Positions 10,629 through 22,440 of a DNA stretch of 64,000 nt are shown piece after piece. This DNA comes from Lithospermum erythrorhizon (lineage: Eukaryota; Streptophyta; Magnoliopsida; Boraginales; Boraginaceae). A program made the translations under genes and the position numbers. Each line of letters starts with the position of its first letter. Position 1 is the first letter of the stretch. The stretch is from contig JADFUC010001850.1 in the NCBI GenBank assembly GCA_019722365.1, positions 121,257 to 185,256 of the forward strand. The letters are read 5' to 3'. The notes under the pieces are model-generated. The model was not told the DNA's origin. It did no database searches and saw only the letters and a list, made by a program, of their open reading frames with translations.

Positions 10629-13581
10629 CCACAGACGCTTTCGGGGATTATTTGGTTGTTCGCGCGTATGTCCGATCAGGTGTTTTCTTTTGAGTCAGGT
10701 TGCCGAGTCTTTTCGGGGGTTTTGGGTCTTTTCTTTCATTTTTCGTAGAGATCGCCGAGGACGCCACCGGCAGACACGTGAGCGACTCGCACATTTGCAG
10801 GGCGCCCGACGAAACCGAGGGCGCCGAGGCACTGCAGGTCAGACACGTTGCAGCCATGTATGCAGAAGTACCAACGCCAGAACAACAGGTTCCGGTGTAC
10901 ATCCCGACGCTCAACCGATCCTCAAGTTTGTCGGGGATGAAGTTATATGTCGAGAGACCTGCACATGCATGATGCCAGCCAACAGTGAAGTCGAAGTTCC
11001 GCAGCAGTTTTCGAATCGCTTCGAAAAGCAGATCCCCCGGTTCTTTTGGAGAAAATCTTATCGAGGCGATCGAGTTTATTGTAGACTGAGACCATATTCG
11101 GAGCCGACGGGCACAGGCGAAACCAGTGGTCAGTTCGCCTACCTACAGACTTCACTTGTGCCCCGGCTCGCGGTACCGCCACATCTCCATCGCTGTAGGA
11201 GGATCCGGTGTCTGGGAGCGCTTTATAATGTCAGTGCAGGAATTATTGCTCGAAACCCATATATGGCCGCCTCTTGGTAGGACAAAATTTCGGCGACTCA
11301 TGCGAAGCCGACTGTCATTTAGTACGGTGAGGCGACGAAGGGAAGTTATGTCTCCGCTTCCACCAAGTACACCCGACCGGCGGTTGTAAGATCACTAGAT
11401 TCCGTGATTCGACGTAGATGAGATCCGCCAAAGGCTATCATCACGACCTTCACCAGCTCTCAGCGAGTCGAGGAACGCCGAGTCAAGGTCGAGATGAGTC
11501 GGCCGAGCTGTTTCACAAGCAAAAAAGAGGGGGGCGCATGTGAGATAGTTGGTACCAGCGACCTTCTAGCGCGAGATTTCGTGAGGGAGAATGTCCAAAG
11601 AAATCATCCGGTCACGCTATTTCAATGCACCAAGAGTTCGGCCCAAGTTATTCGATGTTTTCTTACACAAGATTTTCTTGCTGGGACGCGCGGGATCCCA
11701 AAGGCGGTGCACCGAGTTCGAGCGAGGTTAGCCGGGCTTCGCTGGCGCGATTCTGGCTCGCTTGCTGCCACTCTCGACATTCATGGTAGCTGGCTCCGTC
11801 TCGTCTCCGCAGGGAGCCGAGGTGCTAGTACTTCTTCACCAGCGACAGTCATGGTGAGGCGGGTATCAGGGCAAAGAAAGTGATCGCTGAGGCCGCGGAG
11901 GCCGGGTCACAAGCTTGAGTGCTCGGGGACCACAATGCGTAGCGGGAGCGGTGGCCGCAAGAGGACGTATCAACGCAGCTTACTCGCTGGCGAGGCACCG
12001 GATACTCCTAGGTCAGGATGTGCACTCTGTCAGTTGATACTAAGACTGGTGCTTTTTGATTCCGGAGCTACTCATTATTTTATTTTCCGTAGTTTTGGTC
12101 GATGTTTTTACCTCTTTGCTCAGGAGTCCTTACTGTCTACTTATTATTAGTGACACTAAAGAGTGAGGTCGGTCGAGGTTAGACATGATATTGCAGATTA
12201 TCCCTTGAGCCGCGAATAATCAATTGTTAATAGTGATCTACTCGCTTCGAGCCAGCAGATTTTGATCTATCTCGGTACGGACTGCCTATATATCACGCCA
12301 AGATTGACACCGTAGCGAGATTATTTTTAAGTAGTCCTGTAATCGTATATTCGCTGAGGGAGATAGAAGATCTACCATCGAAGTTTTTATTTCAAAGACT
12401 GGTGTGAAGTTGATGCAGAAAGGTCAAGGCTGGGTTTTTGGGTACGCGTCGACTGGCAGATGCTGCGAGAATGTATTGTAGGATACGAGCGGTCTCGTGG
12501 AAGATGCTGATGTTTTTCCCGGAGGAGTTGCCAAAGTTTATCACCGTAGAAGCTGAGTTTATGCGACAGTAGTTTCTGGCATCGCACCGATTTCTATCAA
12601 GGCCGCATGTAATGGCTCCGCAGTAGTTAAGAGAATCAAGACTTAGCCGCAGAACCGCTTGATGCGGGTTCATCGCATCGAGTGTTTCTCCGGGCGCACT
12701 GCCTGGTGACGCTGGTGGTTGCGATCTATTACGTGCGCTTGAATAAAGTGACTATCAAGAACCGTATCCGCTGCCGAGGATAGATGATTTATTTGACCAA
12801 ATTGGTGGACGCCAAGTATTTTCAAAGATCGGACCTGAGATCCAGCTTATCACCACTGAGATCAAGGAGAGCCGACATTCAAATCGCCTTTTTCTATCCG
12901 GTACGGGTACTATGAGTTTATGGTAATGCCGCTAGTTGACTAATGCACCAACAAATAAGCTCATGGATTTACTTAACCGGTGTTTCCCGGGAGTTCACGG
13001 ATAAGTTCGTGTGGATTAAGTGCTCACTTTATGATATTTTGATTTACTCGAGAGTACGGTGAGAGCACGGCATTAATTTCAAGGGTCATGGCTGAGACAG
13101 ACAACACCATTGTACGCTAAGTTTAGTAAATGTGACTCGTCAGGAGAAGGTACAATTCTTAGGCCATGTCAGATCAAAGTACGGTATTTGTTATGGGACT
13201 GGTATGGAGGCCGTTAATAATTCAGAAATGCTCATTTGAACATGAAAGGTGAGTTTCAAAGGTTCGTCAGAATTATGGGAGGTTTATCGTGACTTTCATT
13301 AATCATGACTGATGACTAAGTTGACCAGAAAGGTGTTCCTTTTATCTGGGACGAGGATCGGTAGCTATTTCGTAGTCAAGCGTGTTCTAATTAACGACCG
13401 GTTTTGGCTTTACTATCCTGTCCGAGGTTACGTGATATACAACGATTTAGTCAAGACCGTGGTCAGTTGTGTGTTGATGCGTAATCGAGTTGATTGCCTA
13501 TGCTTCTCGAGACAAATTTAAGAACTAATAGAGAATTGACCCGACCTATGATTCGAGTCATAAAGAATTGTTTTCACATGT
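10629..13581 (+). pseudogene. Gypsy gag-pol remnant: gag?, protease, RT, RNase H start
   Basis: The gag portion (10.63-11.9 kb) cannot be assigned motif by motif. The longest open stretch there (10570-11280) is not clearly gag-like. The protease is clear: VLFDSGATHYFIF at about 12050-12090 keeps the D-S-G-A active-site motif. Reverse transcriptase starts at about 12774 with PRIDDLFDQ and VFSKI, then after a frame change DLRSS. Further pieces are YDILIYSR at about 13030-13053 (the catalytic ..DD pair reads YD), then FLGH and SKYGI near 13160-13190. RNase H begins with LTRK, SCVLMRNRV and SRQ at about 13317-13520. It is then cut by LTR B, so no integrase follows. Frameshifts and stops are abundant; this is dead. 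Confidence 0.8.
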
Positions 13582-16371
13582 TGAACGAAATAACCCTGCC
13601 CGCATAAAGATTATTTTAATATTATTCTAGTTGCCCTGGCTGAGCGTTGAGGTAGGAATTAAAATTGTAGTCGAATAATAATAACATAGTCAAGGATAAT
13701 TTAGTTTGAGGGTGGAAACAAAATTTAACACATGTCCGAAGTCGTCAGGTTGCTAAACCGGTACAGGTTGAAAACCGTAAACCAAACTGGGTAATTTTAC
13801 ACCTCATCTTAAATATCTTCCACCAACCTCCACTCAACTATTCTTCATCATTATCCAAAACCTTAATAACTCCATTCCGTTAATTTCGAGCACAATATTA
13901 ATTCGTAAAATTTATTCGAGCTCTAATTACATTTACAATTTAGTAGCAAGAACTGGGATAATTTGTTGCTTAGATCGTTAAGTCGCTCGATAACCTCGAT
14001 CCGCTTGATTTCAGCACAACTCCCGTAAGGAGCTTCCAAGACTTATGCGATTTCCTAAGACTTAAGTGTTGGGTAACTAATCTCATCGTTATCATCCACT
14101 ATTCACACAAATATCACAAACCATCTCCTCCATCTTTAAAGAAATTTCGGGTCGGCACTCCCCCTTAGCACTCGCCAAACAATACTTTTTCATTTCTTCA
14201 TTTTGTTGCTAATAATGATCCAGTTGATTGTTAAGATTTCCAACATCTTTCCCTACAAATTTTGAGGTAAGAAATTGTGAGTTTTAGCTTGATTTCTTAA
14301 TGTTTGACTTTGCTGACTTTCGGGCATAACTCAAAATTTTATGATGATTCTAAGTTCGTTATATAGATGCGTGATGTATATAAGGGGATGAATTCATGGT
14401 TTAGAGGTTGTTTGAGGATGTTATAGTTGATTGACTTTTCTAGGTTTTAGTTGACTTTTGGTCGATATTTTATAAGGCTTCTTAAATGTGTAGGAGTTTA
14501 ATCGGGGACCTATCAGAAGTTATCGCGAGGTTAAAATGGTGATTTAAAATTGATTAAAAGCGGAGTTAGGTTGAAAAGCGATTTGTAAGTTGAGTTATAA
14601 ACGATATTTCGAGCATAAAGCTGTTAATTATGGATTCCGGTGGTTAACTGCACGACTTATGTTGATATGAATTGCTAAAAGCCGAGCAGTGGAATTCTGG
14701 GCCAGGGATATCGACAATAGGTCCGACGGGATTACAAATTCGTTGTTTTATCCAATACATTTTAGACCGTTTAGAAATAGTTCCACTAAGAGCTGGGTTG
14801 TATATCTTCTAGAACGAAGTATAAGAAGAGGTTTCGATTATACTTTCGGTGTTTTTGTTAGTACCGACGTGGAAAGTGGGCAATTATCGTGATTTGTTTC
14901 GCGAAGGTTTTGTGGTAACTACAGAGCGCAGTACTATCTTACTGCAAGCATTTACGTACTTACTTTAAAATCGTATGAACACGCTATCATGAAGACATGA
15001 ACGAGTATACATGTCATCGCGGTAATGAATATGTGGTGATTCGCTTAGCGAGCCATGTTATGATTATGCGACATATTTCGAGTCAAGATTCGGCTGGTGT
15101 GCGAATAGCTCAACTCCCAACTTATGTTCTTGGCGTTTCCGCGGCTTCACGGCACCGTTGTATTTCCTCGCGGCCTCATTTACCAGAGCGATTGATTTGG
15201 CTTATCGCGTAGACGTTTAGCCGCGCCATTTTGATATTGTTCGTGAGCAGAAAATTTTTGGTTATCGAGATACCGTCGTGGAGTTACGCGTGACTAAGCG
15301 ACTTAAGCATTTGGATACGAATCTCTGTTAGCTGATGATTACGGGTTAAAGACTTCCTTCCTTGCGTGATACGAGACGCTTATCGCCTTATACTACGGTA
15401 TAAGAAATGGGTATGACTTTTTTTATCACTTTGTCAAGGCTAAGATTGTTTCAGGTGATCTTTATACTACTAGATAACGCATGGCCGTACTTTATACGCC
15501 TAAGATAAGAGTCGTACGGTCTTTGGCGATCACTTACGCAGAATACGCGCGCCTTTATACTACGGGTATATTATGTTTAGCCTTTACCGTATAAGAGCGG
15601 TGTTTATTAATGTCGATCCATTCTCTCAGTAGACTGATCGAAAGCATATGCCAAGACAAGGCCGATATACTTCATGGTATATGCAGATAAAGGTGATTTA
15701 ATTGCAGTTATACGTTGGTTGTGGTCTCTATGATTTCATTCTCAAAGTATCATGGCCTTTATCGGTACCTTCTATTATATCTTTAACATAACATGTTACG
15801 CATTAGACCTTCTTCGAATCTTATTGTATGACCTTATTATAGCCTCCTGATATATAATGCATTTTATTCATATTCGACTATTATAATATTTGCCCTGCCT
15901 CTGTCTGCATGGTAAGTTCACCCCGTGTTAAGTTTTCTACTAAGCTTCGCGCTTACACCCCTTTCGCTTTAAGCAAGATTTACTCCGCGCTGTGTCGATG
16001 CATCGCTGCGCGAAGATTTGGCTGGCCGGCGATCCTCACAAATTTCATTTTGACGCTAGTTGTTAACCGATTTTGATCATGTATTTTCCTTAAACTTTAC
16101 CGCCGGCAATTATTTTGTATTCTAATACAGCATCTATTCTGGCCAGATCATTTATTACTTTTCGTTGGGGATACGTCAGGTATATATACGGGTCGTTGTC
16201 GGGATATCACGGATTGTAAATTTAAAAAAAAAACCGCTTTTGATTGAGAAGTTTAATTGTAATCAAATTTTGATGAACGAAATTGTTATTTAAACCGAGT
16301 CGTCCATCGGTTCAAGTACTCTAGCTCCGTATTATAATGATTCTCACTCAAATGACTGGCGGGTCGTTATA
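13582..16371 (+). mobile_element. Gypsy LTR B
   Basis: It begins near TGAACGAAATAACCCTGCCC and ends GGGTCGTTATA at 16371. Sequence order follows LTR A: AAACCGTAAACCAAA, the ccaacctccactc block, a TTTGACTTTGCTGACTTTC stretch, CTACGG-type repeats (15.4-15.6 kb), and an ACTAAGCTTCGCGCTTAC block near 15940. It lies directly after a truncated RNase H, so the internal region of element 1 lacks its 3' third. At 16372 it abuts LTR C with no internal DNA in between. Confidence 0.6.
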
Positions 16372-18504
16372 AAACCCATCAACCTTTTTTCTTCCGGGCG
16401 GAGTACGAACCCCATCTTTCCCCCAAACTCGCTTTTTTTTTTTTCATTTTCGTGAATCTTGGCTGGATCTAACTCCCAAATTTTCGTTTCATCTCGGCAT
16501 TATCATGTATATGCTTTCTAATCTTCAACTCTCATCATTTTAGGCTATAGTCGATTATTTGTTGGGCTTTGACTTTTCGAGTTGACTTGGAGTTTAAAAC
16601 CATATAATTGTAGTAAAAGATCATCTAAAGCTTAGACTACGTGTTGTGAGTCAGTATGCTGATTGCTGTAAATGCTGGCTGATGTCATGTTGACTTCTTT
16701 TCTCCAAATCACCTTTTAAGTTTTAATATGGTGCTATTGACTTAATATAATTGTTTCTCGGGGAGTGTAACTGTTGATTTTGGATGCTGAATTGAAGAGA
16801 TTATTGGTAGCTATGTAAGTCAGTGAGTATGGCATTTGAATTAAAGGTCAGGTATAATGGTTTCTAATTAATCGGGAAATCGATCATTTGATCGACATAA
16901 TTGACAGAGCGTTATTGTCAGTAATGCAAGCATGGCCAAAATGGAGAATCAATGGTTTAAGTTTCTTATTGCTTATTACCGCAAGACGCTACAGAAGAAG
17001 TCGCTCCACATGTAGTTGTTAAGTTACAATTAGAATGTTGATAAAAGTTGGAATTTTAGAAATTGTTTACTAAGCTTCGTGTTTTAATGATTACTAATGG
17101 TATTCATTTTGAAGTATTTAGATGTTGTTTAATAATCGGAGCAAGCTGAGGAAATTATATTCTTAAGCGATATATCAATAACGTAGTTTTCATGGACTAG
17201 ATCCTTATAATGGGTCAGTTTACATTTGATCTTTATTTGAGATTTAATAAATGTAAGAGGATGTTATTAATTGGGAAGTAAATAATGTATATAATTGCTT
17301 CGATGAAATGAGCCCTATCTAGCACATGGACTACGAAAGATATTTTAGTTGCTTTGACTGAAGTAGCATAACCACAACGAGAACCTTTCATATTATGCGA
17401 CATATTCAAGATGTGCTCATATGCGACTATATTGGTACGCATATCGGTCGCTACGGTGATCAAGTGTTATCACGAGATCGACGCTACGGGATCGCGGTAG
17501 TTGTTATGTATTATACCACGCAAGGCCGCGCGGTGTTCAGGTTACAAGGGTCAGGTATCGTTGTACGCGGGTCGGTGGCTGCTGTTCTTTGCGCTTGATT
17601 TGGGCGGAATGACATGTATATATATACATCAGCGCAGTAGCCCCTACAGGAGGCGTCAAGCTGACATGACATTGAGGCAGCAATCTCGAGGCGATTCGGG
17701 AGTGCCCGCAAGTGGATATGGCATTGGGAGCCGTAGTGTACCGGCCGCGTGATCGCGATGTATATATCTCGCGCTACGGGCGACAGGTATATCAGCGACG
17801 CGCGATCGGGGAGCCGGACGCGCTGACGAGGTTTTGATGTCAGATTTTGCCGGGACTAACCTTTATTGTTTGTGTTGTTCATTTGGACGTAATATTTGAT
17901 CACGCGATAACGACGGCTGCTGAATATACGCGTGGAGTTAAGTTTAATGATCCGTAGTAATATTAATAAGAGGTTACCGCTTAATGTTATACATATACTT
18001 TTATATATAATTATGATTATATGGCCGATACCATTCGTGGTATTTCTATTCACTAAGCTTCACAGTTACTCCCTATTCTCTTTGGGCGGGCGTTATACCT
18101 AGGTTTCTAGTAGTCGATCAATGAGGTCATGAGAGCTACGCCGATGGTGTCATGGACAGAGACAGAGGCGAAAGTGCGGTGGCATGTAAGTCCTCAGCAA
18201 ATTTTCTATCGCTTCTCATGTATACAAGACTTTTGCGTTGCATATTACGGGGTCGCACAGACTATACTATTGCGGATGTATCGCGGAGACCAGTCGGGTT
18301 CTCATGGTTGTATATTTTACGGACGTGACGCTTACGCCATTATATGTTATTTTGGGTCAGGCTGCTAGTCACCGCCATTTAATTAAAGAGTATTTTATTA
18401 TTTAAATATCAACGAGGTCTTTTATGTTATTCATCGACCGGTGATTCCGGTGTATTGTGTCGTTGGACGATCTTAACTCAGAAGTCGACCAAAGGGTCGT
18501 TACA
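16372..18504 (+). mobile_element. Gypsy LTR C, 5'-truncated
   Basis: The first bases (aacccatcaacc) align with positions about 140-240 inside LTRs A and B, so the LTR start is missing. It then has the CTTTGACTTTTCGAGTTGACTT stretch (about 16568), CTACGG repeats near 17450-17780, the CTAAGCTTCACAG..TACTCCCT block at 18051, and a 3' end GGGTCGTTACA at 18504. The downstream sequence offers only a poor primer-binding-site candidate (ATTGGCATTAC, about 18515). Confidence 0.5.
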
Positions 18505-19716
18505 TTAAAGTTCCATTGGCATTACTTTAATGTCAGATGTCGATTTTCACCGATCATAAAAGTCCAAGTACCTCCGACGAGACCCGACCTGCGCGCGCAG
18601 GGAGATGACGGAGTTTATCACCGGGACATTTATATTTATTTATCGAGTATCACCCGGGAAGCGCGAATTTCGTAGCGTATGCCTGAAGTCGGGAAGTGAG
18701 AAGCGAAGGAGCCATAAAAGGCAGATATAAAGCAGCTGAGTCGGCTGACAAGCAGTAGCGATGGTGAGTTTGCTGCCTGCTATGGGCGTTCTAATTGCAT
18801 TTTGATCGTGATCTGGAGCTTTAAAAAGATGAAATTGCAGGATATCATTAAAGAAGCGAAGAGCAGATCGGAATTCGGGATTGATGACGCGGAGCTGGCG
18901 ATGAACGGTAGGTCGTTTCATGCCATTCGGTGAGCTCAAGAAGGAAATTCTTGACGCAGGCCTATAATGTCTTTATAGCATTCACCAGTAAAGACGAAGA
19001 TGTATCGACTCGAGTACGGCTCTATCGCCATTTCCTGACGAAAAAGAGAGATTGGCAGAAGTCATGGGAGGCGTTGCCTGTCAGCCAGTGAAGATTGAGA
19101 CATCCCGCAAGTTTGTTAAGCAAATACTTCCGATTCTCGAACGGACGGGAGTAACATCACCATGGATTATTTGACTTCCTAGATCGCCGAAAGCGACCGA
19201 TGGGATTTGGGTGATCGATAGATTGTCGAAGTCCGCCACTTTCTATCGATTAAATCGACCAATGTACTGCAGAAAGCAATGAGGATATATGTTGATCGAC
19301 GCGAGATCGCATTAGGTTCCAAATAGTTTGATTATCTCCTCATCATGACGCGAGGTTTGCTTCGAGATTTTGTGAGGGTTTCAAGAGGCATCGGGGACCG
19401 TAGTCGAAATGAGTACATCTTTCCATCCCTAAACGTACGGGCAATCGTGAGACGATTCGCATTGAGGATATTGCTTCGAAGGCCATTCCGAAGCCAGTGA
19501 GCTGGGATGATGAAGTCAAGGTAAGCACGGAGTTCGCGATAATAATAGTTTCCATGTTAGTATCCGTGATGGCACCATTTCATGTGTCAGATAAAGCGAA
19601 GTGTCGGATTCCAGCTTTGTTGAAATGAAAGGGAGCAGAGGAAAGTTTTGGTTCCAGTTGCTGGAAAGACGGAGATGATCAAGTTTATGGTTTCGAAGTT
19701 AAGAAACAATACTATT
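18505..19716 (+). pseudogene. Gypsy integrase remnant
   Basis: Readable landmarks in order: KEILDAG at about 18937-18960; SIHP..TKMYR at about 18978-19005, the linker of the zinc-binding domain; ITMDY near 19155-19175 and LPRSPKATDGIWVIDRLSKSATFYR (quoted only in part: IWVIDRLSKSATF) at about 19205-19245, the first catalytic Asp region; then FHP, GQSE and ETIRI at about 19422-19465; and SWDD at about 19500, the DDE Glu-to-C-terminal part. Family order is conserved but frames change repeatedly. Upstream (18505-18700) I see no protease or RT, so this internal segment is much shorter than a full gypsy interior. It is not functional. Confidence 0.75.
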
Positions 19717-22440
19717 TGTAAACCGGTAGACTTAGTTTAGAAAGTATATTTTACTAATTAATATGCAATATTTGATTAACGCTTGTAACGACAAATATTT
19801 TAAAATACAAAATTACGCCAGAAAGACAAGAAAGTTATGAATGATGAGTCAGATACGAATGAATGAAAGCTCAAACTAGAAAAATTTAATTTAGTTATAA
19901 AATATAGTTTACAAAAATAAAAGTTAAAGTAATTGAATATCGTTTTCCATATTTAATAAAAGACATTGTTAGTCGACAATAAAATACATCAAAAGAATTT
20001 AAATTATTTAAAATAAACAACTTATTTTACTAATTCTAATGTATATCTATCTTATATATAATGCCTAATGAAATAACTCAAATTTTTTATTCAAGCACAA
20101 TGAGTATTTCTCTACTTAAAATAAACTCGAACTGTATGTCAGATAAATTGTACTACTCATTTTTTTCCCTCCTAACTATGAAACGAAACGACACCTCGTG
20201 CTTGACATCTCCTACTTGCTTGAGCGCCACCTCGCTGAAGCACCTCCTACTTGAGTTTCGAAATACCTCACAATATACTACTTCAACGCTTGGCAACCCC
20301 ATTTAATAAAACTTTCCATCTTCATAAATCAAAACAACACAAATTTTTTCTCTTTCTTCTCCATGTTTGGCCGTGAGTTTTTCCCCTCCCCCTTTTCCAA
20401 AATTTTTCTTTCATTTGGTGGTTATTCTCCTCTTAAATCATAATCCTAAAGTTTCTATCAAGTTTCAACAAAGAAAAGGTATAACTATATCATTTTATTG
20501 GTTATATAACTAGTTTTATAACTATGTCAAGTTACTTTAATTAGCTAAATTCATCCATTATGATATTTAGAGTTCATATTTAATGGTCTAAATATAAGTA
20601 TGTCAAGTTATAAAGGCCAAGTTATCTAATTAAATTCTTGTCAGCGAAGTAAGAAATTGATTATTTATAATATACATAACTTAATTATAGAACTGCTATG
20701 TTAGTTCTAGTTTAATTACGTAATAGATTTTGATGGTAGTATTCAATTTAAATTCTTGATATAACTAATATAGTTTGATATAGACAAAAGTTAAATGGGT
20801 ATAGTAATATATCGTGAAACGAGATGAAATTGCATAAGTTAAAAGAGTAGTTCACAAATCTAGTAGACGTTGTTAATTAAAGTTACTAAAGTAAAAGTAC
20901 TTTATTATTATGTTATTTAGCGATATCGGTAGTTACTCGGCAAAGAAAAGTTGTCATATTTGGCCTGGCTCGAGGTGAGTATTTATCGCGCGACATAACC
21001 TTCACATATATCGCGTATACGTAGTTTGTATAGTTTTTACTGGGATGAAAGCGTTTTATATACGTGATACGCGAGCACGAGACTCGCTGGCTGAAGATTG
21101 CTATACGATCAACAGGATATCCGAAGTCAGCGAGACATGATGACGGGATGATTGGCTGACAGATTCATTGGCTGAACTCTAGTCCTGCTAAATTGGTACT
21201 TCCTACGTGTCGAGTCGCTTCCCTGTCAGCCGGAGTGTACAACGAGAAGCGATTTTGTCCGCTGCTAGAGTATAAGCAACGAAAGTGACGCCGTTTTTTC
21301 TCCTACGAGAAGGAGTGTAATTTCAAGGAGGGCCTGAGTAGAGTTATTGTTGTTTGCGTGATATATCGGATGCGTTATCGAACGGCGCAAGCGATGAAGC
21401 GACCATTGGATTATCTCGATATGATTATGTTATCTGCACATTGATGGATCGAGATATGGATTCTATTACATTATTGAGACTATGTTTACATGCGCATATA
21501 CGCGTGGATTATTATGTTTCGCTATATGTATATTCATTGAAGCCCAGCCACTCCCTTTATTCGGGGACCCCCCTGGCTCAGCTGCGGTGAAACGTCGCCA
21601 GGGCACTATTTTGTGGCGAGAGCCGAAAGTATAATCAGAGGGTACGCTGGGTGGTTAGATATCCTCAACAACTCCTTCCATTCATTGTTTCCTCTTGTCA
21701 GTTTTCAAACTTATGTTGTCTTTCGAGGAGTCATTTAGACCACACTATTACCATGACGCATTTCTGGAGATTGGTGTCAAGCATGACGCTTTTGGTTGTA
21801 TTATTCAAAACTTTGACGTATAAGCCGATTATGAATGTTTGTTTAAGTTAGCGTAGTCATTACCACCCCGATGGACAAAGACGCGCAATTGTATATCAAA
21901 GTTTCTCAAGTACCATTATATTCAAATGTTAAACCATTTATTAATTTAAAATTTAAGAGTTGGTTCGAGCAAGTGAGTTTACTTCATACGAGCACCTTAA
22001 ACATCTCTACATGGAGACATAATAAGCCGACAATGAAGTGATTTATAATTGTGTGTAGTCGCATTATAACGAAGGTGAGGTATTGAATAAAGACTCATCA
22101 AAAAGAGATGTTATGTGAGTGCATGCTATGTCGATGTATGATATAAGGGGTGATATTGTACGCACTCATGTGCGAGGTTATAGGTATTGTGATTGAAATG
22201 AAAGTATGGAATTATAGTATATTTTGGACATTGTGATTTTTATGTTATAACCAAGCGATCGCTATTTAATGATCGGAATTGCATGCAGATGTGTCATTAA
22301 TGATAATCCATAAGCAAGCGCGTATAAACGATAATTGACAAAGAACATGAAAGAGAACGCATATCATGCGACATCGAAGGAGTTTTATATAATGTATGAC
22401 GCGCTGTCAGTATCGTAACTATTCTTTGGGCGGTCAGAAT
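19717..22440 (+). mobile_element. Gypsy LTR-like block D
   Basis: It begins TGTAAACCGGTAGAC right after the integrase remnant, resembling the TGTAAAAACCGG start of the LTR at 35801. Internal words shared with the other LTRs include a leader block (ttccatcttcataaatcaaaac near 20310), an AAGCCCAGCCACTCCCT block near 21540, and TATGACGCGCTG at 22395 (LTR A has the same word at 10515). The end is estimated near GGGCGGTCAG at 22430. The sequence is too diverged to fix the border or a target duplication. Confidence 0.4.

Noticed and set aside
10570..11280. Plus-strand open stretch of 236 codons, the longest in the window
   Set aside because: It begins inside the end of LTR A and crosses the primer-binding site, so it cannot be a native gene start. 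No gag motif was read in its frame.
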